A stretch of DNA of 64,000 bases from Stagnimonas sp965279705 (GTDB taxonomy: Bacteria; Pseudomonadota; Gammaproteobacteria; Nevskiales; Nevskiaceae), in contig OZ257257.1 in the NCBI GenBank assembly GCA_965279705.1, positions 620,001 to 684,000 on the forward strand. The letters are read 5' to 3'. Every line of letters starts with the position of its first letter. Positions within the stretch are counted from its first letter, which is position 1. The notes under the pieces were generated by a model that was given only the letters and a program-made list of their open reading frames with translations, was not told where the DNA came from and did no database searches. Shown here in pieces: positions 41,278-50,200 of the stretch. The position numbers were made by a program, and so were the translations under genes.

Positions 41278-41942
41278 GCATGGATCGCCGAGCCGTTCTG
41301 CTTGGCTTGGGCGCTGCCGCGCTCACTGGCTGTGCCGCCCCTGGCTCTGCGGTCTACCAAGTAGTTGACTCATACCGCGCCTTGGATCGGGCGAAAAAAG
41401 AGTATTCATTCTCACGCGAGGAAATTGAGGGTCAGCCACTCGGCGTGCTGGGCGTGCAGGTCGAAGGTGGACTGAAAGGCATCGTCGTTTGGAGCAAGCG
41501 CGAGGGTGTGTACGATTATTGGCGTTCGGGCAATGGCGTATTGCTGGTGACCCAGGCCGGGCGACTGATTCGTACCAGCGGATTTCCGCAAGATCAGTTG
41601 GCAAGCCGCATTATTTCTGGCGTCGAAACCCTTGGCCAGCCGCTGCAACAGGTGCAGCGCTATGAAGTCAGCCGAGAGCTGGACTATTTACCGGATCAGT
41701 ATGGCGTGGAGGCGATATATCGCCTCGAGTATTCCAAAGACACCCAAATACAGTTGCTGGGGCGGACTCTCGCTGTTTCTGAATGGAAGGAAACGGTGAA
41801 CTTCCCCAAATCGCGTCGCCAGTGGAAGCAGCAGATTCAGATCGATCAGGCGACCGGGCAAGTGGTACGCAGCATCCAGCACGTGGGGCCTAAGATGCGC
41901 GTCATTCTTGAGCAGCTCAAGCCAGTGCAACTTGCTAGCTGA
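41274..41942 (+). CDS. YjbF/GfcB-like lipoprotein
   Basis: A 222-residue predicted lipoprotein: RRAVLLGLGAAALTGC with the acylated cysteine at residue 20. The mature domain resembles the YjbF/GfcB family of exopolysaccharide/group 4 capsule operons: VVWSKREGVYDYWRSGNGVL followed by VTQAGRLIRTSGFPQD, and RLEYSKDTQIQLLGRTLAVS. YjbF-type proteins are thought to take part in polymer secretion across the envelope. It is coupled to argG by a four-base overlap and closed by a two-way terminator. Identification is by pattern, supported by the YjbH-like and SLBB proteins downstream. Confidence 0.72.
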   Translation: MSMDRRAVLLGLGAAALTGCAAPGSAVYQVVDSYRALDRAKKEYSFSREEIEGQPLGVLGVQVEGGLKGIVVWSKREGVYDYWRSGNGVLLVTQAGRLIRTSGFPQDQLASRIISGVETLGQPLQQVQRYEVSRELDYLPDQYGVEAIYRLEYSKDTQIQLLGRTLAVSEWKETVNFPKSRRQWKQQIQIDQATGQVVRSIQHVGPKMRVILEQLKPVQLAS

Positions 41943-41968
41943 ATCCTCTAATGCCACACGCGGGCAAT

Positions 41969-41996
41969 AAAAAAGCCGCTTTCGCGGCTTTTTTGT
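41969..41996. terminator. Bidirectional terminator between the YjbF-like gene and the small secreted gene
   Basis: AGCCGC (41974-41979) and GCGGCT (41984-41989) form a stem around a TTTC loop, with six A before and six T after. The two flanking genes are convergent, so the symmetric A/T tracts can stop transcription from both sides. Confidence 0.88.
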
Positions 41997-42012
41997 AAAT
42001 CAGTTTCTGCTC

Positions 42013-42231
42013 TTAGCGAGTAGAAGTGCTGGTGGACGGCGTGGTCTGCGGCGCCGTCGGGGTGTCGTTGTTTTCAGCGGAAAGAGTGATTGCGCCGAGC
42101 AAAATGACCGGTGCGACCGCAGTGATGACGGTGGTTGCTACCGTGCTGCCAGCGATCAGTGATTCGCTGGTTTGGGCGGTAGCGGTAGCGGAGATTGCAG
42201 CGCCGACGAGGGCCAGTGCGAACTTGTTCAT
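42013..42231 (-). CDS. Small secreted Ala/Thr/Ser-rich protein (YjbE/GfcA-like)
   Basis: A 72-residue protein with a signal peptide (NKFALALVGAAISATATAQ) and a second hydrophobic stretch (VITAVAPVILLGAITL). A Thr/Ser/Pro tail (TPTAPQTTPSTSTSTR) ends it. This architecture recalls YjbE/GfcA, the small first protein of yjbEFGH/gfc operons, also short, alanine-rich and ending in a threonine-rich tail. Here it is inverted relative to the other module genes. A ribosome-binding site (TTAAGGATC) precedes the ATG and a promoter candidate lies about 40 bases upstream. The family link is by architecture only. Confidence 0.6.
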   Translation of the reverse strand: MNKFALALVGAAISATATAQTSESLIAGSTVATTVITAVAPVILLGAITLSAENNDTPTAPQTTPSTSTSTR

Positions 42232-42267
42232 GGCAGATCCTTAAAATAATTACGAAGAGGTAAGCCC

Positions 42268-42296
42268 TTTTTACAGGTCCTGCAAGCCAAATGCAA
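42268..42296 (-). promoter_or_regulatory. Candidate promoter of the small secreted gene
   Basis: Minus-strand TTGCAT (42291-42296) and TAAAAA (42268-42273) have a 17-base spacer and would start transcription about 30 bases before the ATG at 42231. The 42232-42447 gap also has to hold the promoter of the divergent SLBB gene. There only a weak CATAAT (42409-42414) is visible. Confidence 0.4.
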
Positions 42297-42447
42297 GATG
42301 CTTCCTGGCGCCTCAACCCCCAACATGCTGCTGAGAACTGGTTAATCCGGCAACAGGTTAGAAGAGCTAAAAAGCCGCATGGGACCACTAAGCAGCGCAG
42401 GGCCCCGGCATAATAAGACCCCGGCTTCACCTAGCAAACCCTCCGCA

Positions 42448-45213
42448 ATGTCGAATCGTCTTCTTAATACTGTCGCCATTGCTGCGGCCTTCTGTGCCTT
42501 GTCGCTGCATTTTTCTGTGGGGCACGCGCAGCCGCTGGAGATGCTTTCACCGCAAGATCGCTTGAAAGCATTGCAGGCGTTGCAGGGTGGCAGCGTTGAA
42601 ACGTCCGATGCGCCAGCAGCGCAAATGATTAGTGGCAGCAACAACAAGAAGTCTATTGCCAACAGCGACAGTGAGGGCAAAACGTCGGCTGCGGATGTGC
42701 AACCGGCTGGTGGTGAGTTGTCGCTATTTGGCTATGCACTATTTTCAGGGGCGGGAAATGCGTTTCAGCCGTCTGCTGAAGTGCCGATTCCTCAGAACTA
42801 CGTTCTAGGTCCCGGAGACCTTGTGCGGGTGCAGTTGTTCGGGAATCAGAACGAGACATTAAATCTATCTGTGACCCGTGATGGCGCGATCAATTTTCCC
42901 AAGCTGGGGCCCATCCAAGTAGCGGGTTTAACTGTGGATGATGCGCGTGCGGTGATTGATCGTCGGGTGGCAAAAGAGTTGATCGGCGTGCAGACCAACA
43001 TCACTCTGGGCCCGCTGCGCGGCATGCAGATATTTTTGCTGGGTGATGCGCGTCTGCCGGGAGCCTATTCAGTGAGTGGCTTAGCCACGATGACTCAGGC
43101 ACTTATAGCCGGGGGCGGTGTAGCTACCACGGGTTCGCTGCGAAAAATTGAACTCAAGCGGGCGGGGCGAGTGGTGCAGCGTCTCGATCTTTACGATTTT
43201 CTCCTGCGCGGCGATTCGGCACGCGATATCCGCTTGCAGGCCGGCGATGCCGTATTTATTCCACCGGTTGGTCCTCGCGTGACAATTGCCGGTGCCGTGA
43301 CACGTCCCGCCATCTACGAGATGGCGGGGGTGCTCACCATCAAGGGCGCTCTTGATCTGGCGGGCGGCCTTTCAGGTAACGCCCGCCGCGCTCAGGCAAC
43401 ACTTGAGCGCATCGGTGCAGATGGGCAACGCCAGCTGCGTTCACTCGATGTTCGCGATGAAAGCGCGCTATCAATGACGCTAAAGGATGGCGATCGACTG
43501 GATATCAGTGCTTTGTATGAGCGCGCGGAAAATCCCGTTTCGGTGATTGGTCACGTACGATACGAAAAATCGTTTGCCTGGAACCCACAACTCACGCTGG
43601 GCAAAGTGCTTGCTCAAGCTGAAGTGCGGCCGAGCGAGCCGGGGCGTGAGCTTTATCCAATACTGGCGCTAATAGAAAAAACCGACCTTGCGACGGGTTT
43701 GCGCTATTGGCATGGATTCGATTTAGCGCTGGTCCAGTCAGGCATCGTCGACGAATCTGTGGAAGCACTGGACCGCATCATTGTTCTGACGCGCTCGGAC
43801 ATCAACTACCTTTTGGCTCCCGAGGTCAGAGCGGCTCTGTCAGGTGCATTGCCCAAGCCGACGACGGAGTTCTCGGCTTCTGAATCGACGGCGCTGAAAA
43901 TCAATCCCGAAATCAACGCTGGCAGCAGCTTGAGCCGCAAAGCAGACAACACTGCAATGCCAAAGCAGGCGCAAAATGAAAACACCGAGCCCTGTCCGGG
44001 GCTGGTCGAAGTGGTCAAGATGGCTGACTCGGCACGGGCGATCAGCATCAGGGTTCTGCTGGAGGCGCAAGCCAGTGCAGCCGAAAATCGCTTTGGCCAG
44101 GCCGGGAAAGCAGCGCAAAGCCGTTTTGGTGAAGCCGGGCAAACGAGCACAATCGCAGCCTGTCCGTCGGTTTTTCGCGCTGCGCCAACCGCGCTGCCTT
44201 ATCTATTGGAGAACAGCGCCGGTTTTGTCGGTGAGGTGCGTAATCCAGGACTTTATCCGTTTGTAAATGGCGCCCCGCTTGGCCGTTTAACGGCAATGGC
44301 AGGCGGCGAAACAAGAGAGGCCAATGCGGGGGAAGTCGAGTTTTTTGATGTGAATGAAACCCTTCTTGGAGCTTCTCCGCAGTTTAGAAGGCTGAAACGT
44401 GATGCGATGCTGGCCGAGCAGCCTGTGGCCAAGGCGATTTACAAGTTTTTGCCGGCGAAGGCTTTGCCTGAAGTGGGTGCCATTAACGTCCGCGGTGAAG
44501 TGCGCTTTCCTGGCCGCTATGTCATTGCAAGAGGGGAGCGCTACAGCGAACTGCTAGCCCGGGCAGGCGGCCTGAATGAAAACGCGTTTCCTTATGGAAC
44601 TGTGTTTACGCGTGCTAGTGCCCGTCTGCAGGAAGAGACAGCCAACCGTCGCATTGCCGCCGATTTGCGGGAGTCGTTGGTCAATGCGGCCACTCTCGGC
44701 ATATCACCCCAAAATTCCAGTGCGACTGCGAATACAGCCGTTCTCGATCTCGTTCAACGCTTGGAGTCGGCCACCCCAGTCGGTCGCGTTGTCATTGAGG
44801 CAGATCCGTCGGTTCTTGCGGGGCGCGTCGGGGCTGATTTTTTGCTGGAGCCTAACGATGAGATATTCATCCCAAAAAGGCCCAACTTCGTTGCAGTCAC
44901 CGGGCAAGTGCTCAGCCCTGGCAGCTTGGCCTTCAGCAGCGGCGCCAGCCCAGAGCATTACATCAAGCAGGCGGGCGGCTATGCAGATGCAGCCGATAGC
45001 AGACGTAGTTTTCTTGTGCTGCCTAACGGCGAAGCCCGTCCCTTGCAACAGTCATTCTGGAAGTATCAGCCTGAATCAATACCACCGGGCAGCGTCATCG
45101 TAGTGCCGCGTGATGTCTCGCCGTTTACGGGCTTGCTGTTGACCGAACGGATCACTTCCATCCTCTCCGATCTGGCGCTCTCCGCGGCGGCATTGGTCAC
45201 GATCAATCGCTAG
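42448..45213 (+). CDS. Large polysaccharide export protein with six SLBB repeats
   Basis: From ATG 42448 the protein has 921 residues. A signal peptide ends near SVGHAQP, with no lipobox. A poly-export domain (YVLGPGDLVRVQLFGNQNET, RDGAINFPKLGPIQVAGL) is followed by six SLBB-type beta-grasp units. They are recognisable by IFLLGDARLPGAYSVSG, VTIAGAVTRPAIYEM, VSVIGHVRYEKSFAW, AGFVGEVRNPGLYPF, INVRGEVRFPGRYVI and VAVTGQVLSPGSLAF. Between units 3 and 4 lies a Gln/Ala-rich linker with a short internal duplication (NRFGQAGKAAQ, SRFGEAGQ). It ends in a hydrophobic helix (LSDLALSAAALVTI). Wza-type proteins form the outer-membrane exit of capsules, and this is a long version. It precedes the YjbH-like gene by 11 bases. 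Confidence 0.85.
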   Translation: MSNRLLNTVAIAAAFCALSLHFSVGHAQPLEMLSPQDRLKALQALQGGSVETSDAPAAQMISGSNNKKSIANSDSEGKTSAADVQPAGGELSLFGYALFSGAGNAFQPSAEVPIPQNYVLGPGDLVRVQLFGNQNETLNLSVTRDGAINFPKLGPIQVAGLTVDDARAVIDRRVAKELIGVQTNITLGPLRGMQIFLLGDARLPGAYSVSGLATMTQALIAGGGVATTGSLRKIELKRAGRVVQRLDLYDFLLRGDSARDIRLQAGDAVFIPPVGPRVTIAGAVTRPAIYEMAGVLTIKGALDLAGGLSGNARRAQATLERIGADGQRQLRSLDVRDESALSMTLKDGDRLDISALYERAENPVSVIGHVRYEKSFAWNPQLTLGKVLAQAEVRPSEPGRELYPILALIEKTDLATGLRYWHGFDLALVQSGIVDESVEALDRIIVLTRSDINYLLAPEVRAALSGALPKPTTEFSASESTALKINPEINAGSSLSRKADNTAMPKQAQNENTEPCPGLVEVVKMADSARAISIRVLLEAQASAAENRFGQAGKAAQSRFGEAGQTSTIAACPSVFRAAPTALPYLLENSAGFVGEVRNPGLYPFVNGAPLGRLTAMAGGETREANAGEVEFFDVNETLLGASPQFRRLKRDAMLAEQPVAKAIYKFLPAKALPEVGAINVRGEVRFPGRYVIARGERYSELLARAGGLNENAFPYGTVFTRASARLQEETANRRIAADLRESLVNAATLGISPQNSSATANTAVLDLVQRLESATPVGRVVIEADPSVLAGRVGADFLLEPNDEIFIPKRPNFVAVTGQVLSPGSLAFSSGASPEHYIKQAGGYADAADSRRSFLVLPNGEARPLQQSFWKYQPESIPPGSVIVVPRDVSPFTGLLLTERITSILSDLALSAAALVTINR

Positions 45214-45224
45214 GCCGTACTGCC

Positions 45225-47357
45225 ATGAACTTCAAGGCCCGCTGGACCTGCGCCATTTGCGTGATTGCGCAAAGCATGGCGATCGGCGTGGCAGCGTCTG
45301 AAGTTCAGCCTTCCGTTGGCGACTATGGCGGTGTTGGTTTGTGGCAGACGCCGACGGCACGCTTTGGTGAAGACGGTGCGCTTGCGATGGGGATCGTGGC
45401 GAACTCCCCGTACAACCGTTTGTTCGTCAGCGTAATGCCGGTCGAAGGGGTCGAAGCGACTTTTCGCTACACGGACATCACCAACAGACTGTATTCAGCT
45501 GATCCCAATTTCAGCGGAAACCAGAGTTACAAGGATCGCAGCCTGGATGCGCGTTTCAGGCTGCTGGCAGAGTCTGACAGCTTGCCGGCACTCGCCTTCG
45601 GGTTTCGCGATTTGGGTGGCACACAGTTGTTTGGCGCTCAATATCTGGTGGCCTCGCGCCGCTACTACGATTTTGATTTTTCTCTTGGTCTGGGATGGGG
45701 GCGGCTAGGTTCAGGCGGGCCGATCGCCAATCCGTTTTCCAGGACTACGACCGATACAGCAGGCCCCGGCAAGTTTTCGATAAAGAGCTTATTCGCGAGT
45801 CCTGATATCGGCATCTTTGGTGGCGTGGCCTGGCAGGCTCCCATTGAGGGATTGGAGTTGTCTGCCGAATACGACCCCAACAACTATCAGAATGAGCCAT
45901 TCGACAATCCACGCAATGTGCGATTGCCGGTCAATTTCGGGCTGAAATATCGCCTTGCTGGCGGCGCAGCAACGGGGCTTTCCTATCAGCGCGGCAGCAT
46001 ATTTTCCTTCCAGGTTTCGTTCTCGCTGAATTTGGCGGCACCTAGCGGCGTGCCTAAAGTGCTTGACCCGGCGCCACCGCCACCTCGACAGCTGGCATTG
46101 AAAATCGCGGCGTCGAAGGGGCAGGTTGAGGCGCCGACAACGGATCCCGTTGTACTGGCAAAGCGCGTTGAAGCCGCCTTGAAAGCACAACGCATCTCCA
46201 TGAACGGATTTGCATTATCGCCAGATCTGCAGTCGGCTCAAATCTGGATATCTCCCGCGCCCTACCGGGATTCTCAAAAACTGATAGGGCGCGCCTCCAG
46301 AGCGGCATCTGCGGTACTGCCGGATTCAGTGCTGAAAGTGCAGATCACAGAGGTGAGTGGTGGCGTGGAGACATACGATGCCGACATTTTGCGCCCGGCC
46401 TTGGAGCAGGCCGCCGCCGCAACCATTTCGACGGATGAGTTTCAAAATGCAATCACCATAACCAGCCCCAAGGCAGACAAACCCGCTCGCCAATACTCGG
46501 TGGCGCGCTATCCGCAATTCGGCTGGAGCTTGAATCCCTCGCTGCGTTCCAGCATCGGTGGGCCCGATAGCTTCTATTTCGGGCAGCTCTGGCTCAAGTT
46601 GGGGGGGTACGTGAACCTGACACCCAACTGGAGTGCAGATACGGTATTGGGCTTCAATCTTTACAACAATTTTGACGATCTGAAGCTGGAGTCCGACAGT
46701 CAGCTGCCGCGTGTTCGCAGCGATATCAAGAACTACCTCAAGGACGGCGAACAGGCGCTCGTGCGGCTTGAAACCAACTACATCCATCAGTTTGCACCGC
46801 AGTGGTATGGGCGTGTTTCGGCGGGCATCTTTGAGGAAATGTTTGGCGGTGTCGCGGGTGAAGTGTTGTATCGCCCGGCGGATCCCCGTTGGGCAGTGGG
46901 CGTCAATATCAACCGGGTGAGGCAGCGCGATTTTGATCAGCGGTTCAGATTCCGCGATTATGAAGTGACCACTGGCCATATCACCGGCTACTACGAGTTC
47001 ACCCGTCCTTCGGTGCTGGTCAAGTTAAGTGCGGGCCAGTACCTCGCCGGTGATCGCGGGGCGACGTTGGATGTATCGCGTCAGTTCCCCAATGGCATCC
47101 GTATCGGCGCGTTTGCCACCAAAACCAATGTGTCGGCGCAACAGTTCGGCGAGGGTGAGTTCGACAAGGGCATCTACATTGTGCTGCCGCTCGACTCGAT
47201 GTTGCCGCGTTCGACCACGGGCTCGGGCTCCTTCCTGCTCCGACCGTTGACCCGCGATGGCGGACAGATGGTGCGTGATGGTCGTCCGCTGTATGACATT
47301 ACCTACGGCGCAGTGAAAGCGCGCATGCCGCTGCGTGACAACCTGTTTTTCGAGTAG
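45225..47357 (+). CDS. YjbH/GfcD-like outer-membrane exopolysaccharide protein
   Basis: A 710-residue exported protein with a signal peptide (CAICVIAQSMAIGVAA). The YjbH-family start is VGDYGGVGLWQTPTARFGED, then GALAMGIVANSPYNRLFVSV and EATFRYTDI. Aromatic-alternating beta strands run through both halves (RRYYDFDFSLGLGWGRLG; SFYFGQLWLKLGGYVNLTPN; ITGYYEFTRPSVLVKLSAGQ). The C-terminus ends in Phe-Phe-Glu. YjbH/GfcD proteins are predicted double beta-barrels needed for exopolysaccharide or group 4 capsule export. It is probably co-transcribed with the SLBB protein and with the hydrolase that starts 3 bases after its stop. Confidence 0.85.
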   Translation: MNFKARWTCAICVIAQSMAIGVAASEVQPSVGDYGGVGLWQTPTARFGEDGALAMGIVANSPYNRLFVSVMPVEGVEATFRYTDITNRLYSADPNFSGNQSYKDRSLDARFRLLAESDSLPALAFGFRDLGGTQLFGAQYLVASRRYYDFDFSLGLGWGRLGSGGPIANPFSRTTTDTAGPGKFSIKSLFASPDIGIFGGVAWQAPIEGLELSAEYDPNNYQNEPFDNPRNVRLPVNFGLKYRLAGGAATGLSYQRGSIFSFQVSFSLNLAAPSGVPKVLDPAPPPPRQLALKIAASKGQVEAPTTDPVVLAKRVEAALKAQRISMNGFALSPDLQSAQIWISPAPYRDSQKLIGRASRAASAVLPDSVLKVQITEVSGGVETYDADILRPALEQAAAATISTDEFQNAITITSPKADKPARQYSVARYPQFGWSLNPSLRSSIGGPDSFYFGQLWLKLGGYVNLTPNWSADTVLGFNLYNNFDDLKLESDSQLPRVRSDIKNYLKDGEQALVRLETNYIHQFAPQWYGRVSAGIFEEMFGGVAGEVLYRPADPRWAVGVNINRVRQRDFDQRFRFRDYEVTTGHITGYYEFTRPSVLVKLSAGQYLAGDRGATLDVSRQFPNGIRIGAFATKTNVSAQQFGEGEFDKGIYIVLPLDSMLPRSTTGSGSFLLRPLTRDGGQMVRDGRPLYDITYGAVKARMPLRDNLFFE

Positions 47358-47360
47358 CCA

Positions 47361-48233
47361 ATGAGTGCGTTGGTGCAACCCCGATTCATCAAAGCGAATG
47401 GCCTCGATTTCGGATTTTTAGAGACAGGCCCGCTTGATGGTCGGTTGGTGCTGTTCGCGCATGGGTTCCCTGATAGCGCCTGGAGCTTCATGCCGACGCT
47501 CAATGCGCTTGGCGCGGCGGGCTATCGTGCCGTAGCTCCTTTCATGCGCGGTTACTTGCCCACCCAGATTCCTTCAGACGGCGATTACCGGGTAGTTACC
47601 TTGGCGCGCGATCTCATCGCATTGATTGACGAACTGGGTGCTGAGCATGCCGTGGTGGTTGGTCACGATTGGGGGGCCGTAACGGCGTACGCCGCAGCGG
47701 CACTCAGGCCTGATCGCGTGCGAGCGGTGGTCTGTGCGGCAATCCCGCACCTGCGTCGCTTTTTGTTGCGGCCAACACTCGCGCAGTTGATCCGTTCACG
47801 CTACATGCTGCGTTTCCAGTGGGCAGACGCCGAGCGGCATCTCGCCGAAGACGATTTCGCGGCATTGCGGGCATTGGCGCAGACCTGGTCACCGGGCGCT
47901 GATCTGTCATCCGCGCTCGCACCGGTCATCGGCGGGTTCTCGGATGCCGCACGGCTGTCGGCGGCGCTCGGCTATTACCGTGCGATGCCACACACGCTTT
48001 TTTCTGGTGAAGCGTGGCAGCTCTGGACGGCACCAACGCCGGTACCGGCTTGCCTTATTTATGGGGCCCAGGATGGTTGCATCGGGGCTGAAATGTTCGC
48101 CGGACAGGCGCACCTCTTCGCCGCAGGCATGCAATCTGTCTGCTTCGAAAACGCAGGCCATTTCATGCAGGTCGAACAGCCGGAGCGGTTTGTCCAGACC
48201 GTGTTGTCGTTTCTGCAAAGCCTCAAGAATTGA
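47361..48233 (+). CDS. Alpha/beta hydrolase, epoxide hydrolase-like
   Basis: A 290-residue hydrolase with the oxyanion-hole motif FAHGFPDSAWSF, nucleophile elbow VVVGHDWGAVTAY (Asp103) and a C-terminal histidine in FENAGHFMQVEQPERF. An aspartate nucleophile in GHDWG is typical of epoxide hydrolases and haloalkane dehalogenases rather than of serine esterases. The substrate cannot be read from sequence. The gene follows the YjbH-like gene by three bases, so it is probably in the same transcript; no link to polymer export is known to me. Its stop codon lies inside a perfect-looking 31-base hairpin shared with the convergent aguB. Confidence 0.85.
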   Translation: MSALVQPRFIKANGLDFGFLETGPLDGRLVLFAHGFPDSAWSFMPTLNALGAAGYRAVAPFMRGYLPTQIPSDGDYRVVTLARDLIALIDELGAEHAVVVGHDWGAVTAYAAAALRPDRVRAVVCAAIPHLRRFLLRPTLAQLIRSRYMLRFQWADAERHLAEDDFAALRALAQTWSPGADLSSALAPVIGGFSDAARLSAALGYYRAMPHTLFSGEAWQLWTAPTPVPACLIYGAQDGCIGAEMFAGQAHLFAAGMQSVCFENAGHFMQVEQPERFVQTVLSFLQSLKN

Positions 48234-48259
48234 ATCTACAAAGGCTTTGTCGATTCAAT
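48229..48259. terminator. 31-base hairpin containing both stop codons of convergent genes
   Basis: ATTGAATC (48229-48236) pairs with GATTCAAT (48252-48259), and inside it ACAAAG (48238-48243) pairs with CTTTGT (48245-48250). There is one mismatch and a one-base apex. The hydrolase stop (48231-48233) and the aguB stop (48255-48257) lie in opposite arms. No T-run follows on either strand, so it is either a weak two-way terminator or a 3'-end stabiliser. Confidence 0.5.
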
Positions 48260-49142
48260 CGCGAAAGCGCTTTGTGAGATCGTCATAAGCGTCGATCCGA
48301 CGGTCTCGCAGAAACGGCCACCAGCGGCGCACGTTTTCGCTGCGGGTCAGATCGAGATCAACCAGCAGCACGTTCGGCTTTTCACCGGCCTTCGCCAAAA
48401 ACTCACCCTGCGGACCAACGGCGAAGCTGTGCCCCCAAAACTGCGCGCCGGCGACTTGGCCTTGCGGATCAGGCTCGAAACCGACCCGATTGGCTACCAG
48501 TACAGGCAGCCCATTGGCGATTGCGTGGCTGCGCTGGATCGTCACCCAGGCATCGCGCTGGCGGGTTTGTTCGTCTTCGGCATCGTCCGGGTTCCAGCCG
48601 ATGGCAGTGGGGTAGAGCAGCACGTCGGCACCCGCGAGTGCCATCAAGCGCGCGGCTTCTGGGTACCACTGATCCCAGCACACCAGCACGCCGAGCTTGC
48701 CTACGCTGGTCTGGATCGGCGTGAAGCCAAGATCGCCGGGCGTGAAATAGAACTTCTCGTAGTAGCCCGGATCGTCCGGGATGTGCATCTTGCGATAGAT
48801 GCCGGCGAGCGAGCCGTCGCTTTCAAGCACCACGGCGGTATTGTGATAAAGCCCCGGCGCGCGACGCTCGAACAGGCTGCCAACGATCACTACCTTCAAT
48901 TGCTTGGCGAGCGCGCCCAGCCAGTCGGTCGAGGGGCCGGGGATGGGCTCGGCGAGATCGAACAGATCAGTCGACTCGTGCTGGCAGAAGTAGAGCGAGG
49001 TGTGCAGCTCTTGCAGCAGCACCAGCTTCGCACCGCCAGCTGCGGCAGCTCGGATGCCTTCTTCAGACATTTGCAGATTGGTGGCGCGATCCGCCGTGCA
49101 GGGCTGCTGGACGATGCCGGCGCGGAGATTTTTGAGAGACAT
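48255..49142 (-). CDS. aguB: N-carbamoylputrescine amidase AguB
   Basis: A nitrilase-superfamily enzyme that hydrolyses N-carbamoylputrescine to putrescine, CO2 and ammonia. In the 295-residue protein the Glu-Lys-Cys triad is visible: LVLLQELHTS (Glu45), GIYRKMHIPDDP (Lys118) and GVLVCWDQWYPEAARLMAL (Cys155). GPQGEFLAKAG and RRWWPFLRDRRIDAY are typical of AguB. It follows aguA by two bases on the same strand. The pair provides the agmatine route to putrescine found in Pseudomonas and plants. Confidence 0.96.
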   Translation of the reverse strand: MSLKNLRAGIVQQPCTADRATNLQMSEEGIRAAAAGGAKLVLLQELHTSLYFCQHESTDLFDLAEPIPGPSTDWLGALAKQLKVVIVGSLFERRAPGLYHNTAVVLESDGSLAGIYRKMHIPDDPGYYEKFYFTPGDLGFTPIQTSVGKLGVLVCWDQWYPEAARLMALAGADVLLYPTAIGWNPDDAEDEQTRQRDAWVTIQRSHAIANGLPVLVANRVGFEPDPQGQVAGAQFWGHSFAVGPQGEFLAKAGEKPNVLLVDLDLTRSENVRRWWPFLRDRRIDAYDDLTKRFRD

Positions 49143-49144
49143 GG

Positions 49145-50173
49145 TCAGATTCCTGGGGCGGCGGGCAGCTGCATGGTGGCGCAGTGCAGGCTGCCGTATT
49201 GGTTAATGAGGGCGCGGCAGTCGAGGCCAATGACCTCGCGACCGGGAAAGTGTGGTTTCAAGCGGCGTAGCGCTTCGGCGTCAGTCGCCGCATCGCCGTA
49301 GGTTGGCATGAGCACCGCGCCGTTCAAGATGAGGAAGTTGGGATAGCCCGCGGGCAGGCGTTTGCCGTCTTCGTCATGAATGGGCGGCGGCAAGGGCAAC
49401 GGCACCAGGGTGTAAGGCTTGCCGTCAGCTTGCCGCAGCGCCTGTAGCTCTACTTCGAGTGCTTTTAGATCTTCGTAATGCGCGTCGGATTGATCGTCGC
49501 AGGCCTGATAGGCGATGGTGCTGGCATTGCAGAAGCGGGCGATGGTATCGACGTGACCATCGGTGTCGTCTCCGATGAGATCACCATGCGTCAGCCAGAG
49601 CACCCGCGCGACACCGAGCTTGGCTTTCAACTCATCCTCGATCTGCACCTTGGAGAGCTGAGGGTTGCGGGTGTCGGCCAGCAGGCAGCGGGTGGTGGTG
49701 AGCAGTGCACCTTCGCCGTCGACATCGATACCGCCGCCTTCGAGCACGAAATCTGTCGATTCGACAGGAGCTTGGAAGGCGCCGAGCGCCTTCAGCTGCA
49801 GGGTCAGCGTGTTGTCGAGCGCGGCATCGAACTTGCCGCCCCAGCCGTTGAAGGTGAAGTCGAGTAGCACGGGCTTGCCATCGCGCAACACCGTGATTGG
49901 CCCATGGTCCCGCGCCCAGACATCGTTGCTGCGCACGACGTAGAGTCTGAGATGCGCGGCATTGGCACCCGCAGCGAGCAGATCGTCATTGAGCGCCTCG
50001 GGATCTTCCTCGGTGCCGATCAGCACGGTCTGGTAACGCGAGATCGCCACCGCGAGCTGCACAAAATTGGCGCGTACGGCATCGAACCAATCGGCGAAGT
50101 CGCCGGTGGCGCGCGGCCAGGTGAGCTGGATGGCTGATTGCGGTGCCCACTCGGGCGGTAAAAAGGTCGTCAT
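49145..50173 (-). CDS. aguA: Agmatine deiminase AguA
   Basis: A guanidine-group-modifying enzyme that turns agmatine into N-carbamoylputrescine and ammonia. The 342-residue protein carries WPRATGDFADW, RSNDVWARDHGP, the substrate-binding FVLEGGGIDVDG, the catalytic WLTHGDLIGDDTDGHVD, and the nucleophile in YGSLHCATMQ (Cys331). Length is close to the usual 360-370. It heads the aguA-aguB pair. Upstream, 65 bases separate it from a small exported protein whose terminator lies in that gap, so aguA is likely to have its own promoter; I could not identify it with confidence. Confidence 0.96.
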   Translation of the reverse strand: MTTFLPPEWAPQSAIQLTWPRATGDFADWFDAVRANFVQLAVAISRYQTVLIGTEEDPEALNDDLLAAGANAAHLRLYVVRSNDVWARDHGPITVLRDGKPVLLDFTFNGWGGKFDAALDNTLTLQLKALGAFQAPVESTDFVLEGGGIDVDGEGALLTTTRCLLADTRNPQLSKVQIEDELKAKLGVARVLWLTHGDLIGDDTDGHVDTIARFCNASTIAYQACDDQSDAHYEDLKALEVELQALRQADGKPYTLVPLPLPPPIHDEDGKRLPAGYPNFLILNGAVLMPTYGDAATDAEALRRLKPHFPGREVIGLDCRALINQYGSLHCATMQLPAAPGI

Positions 50174-50200
50174 GGCTCGATAAGGTCATACAAATAAAGC

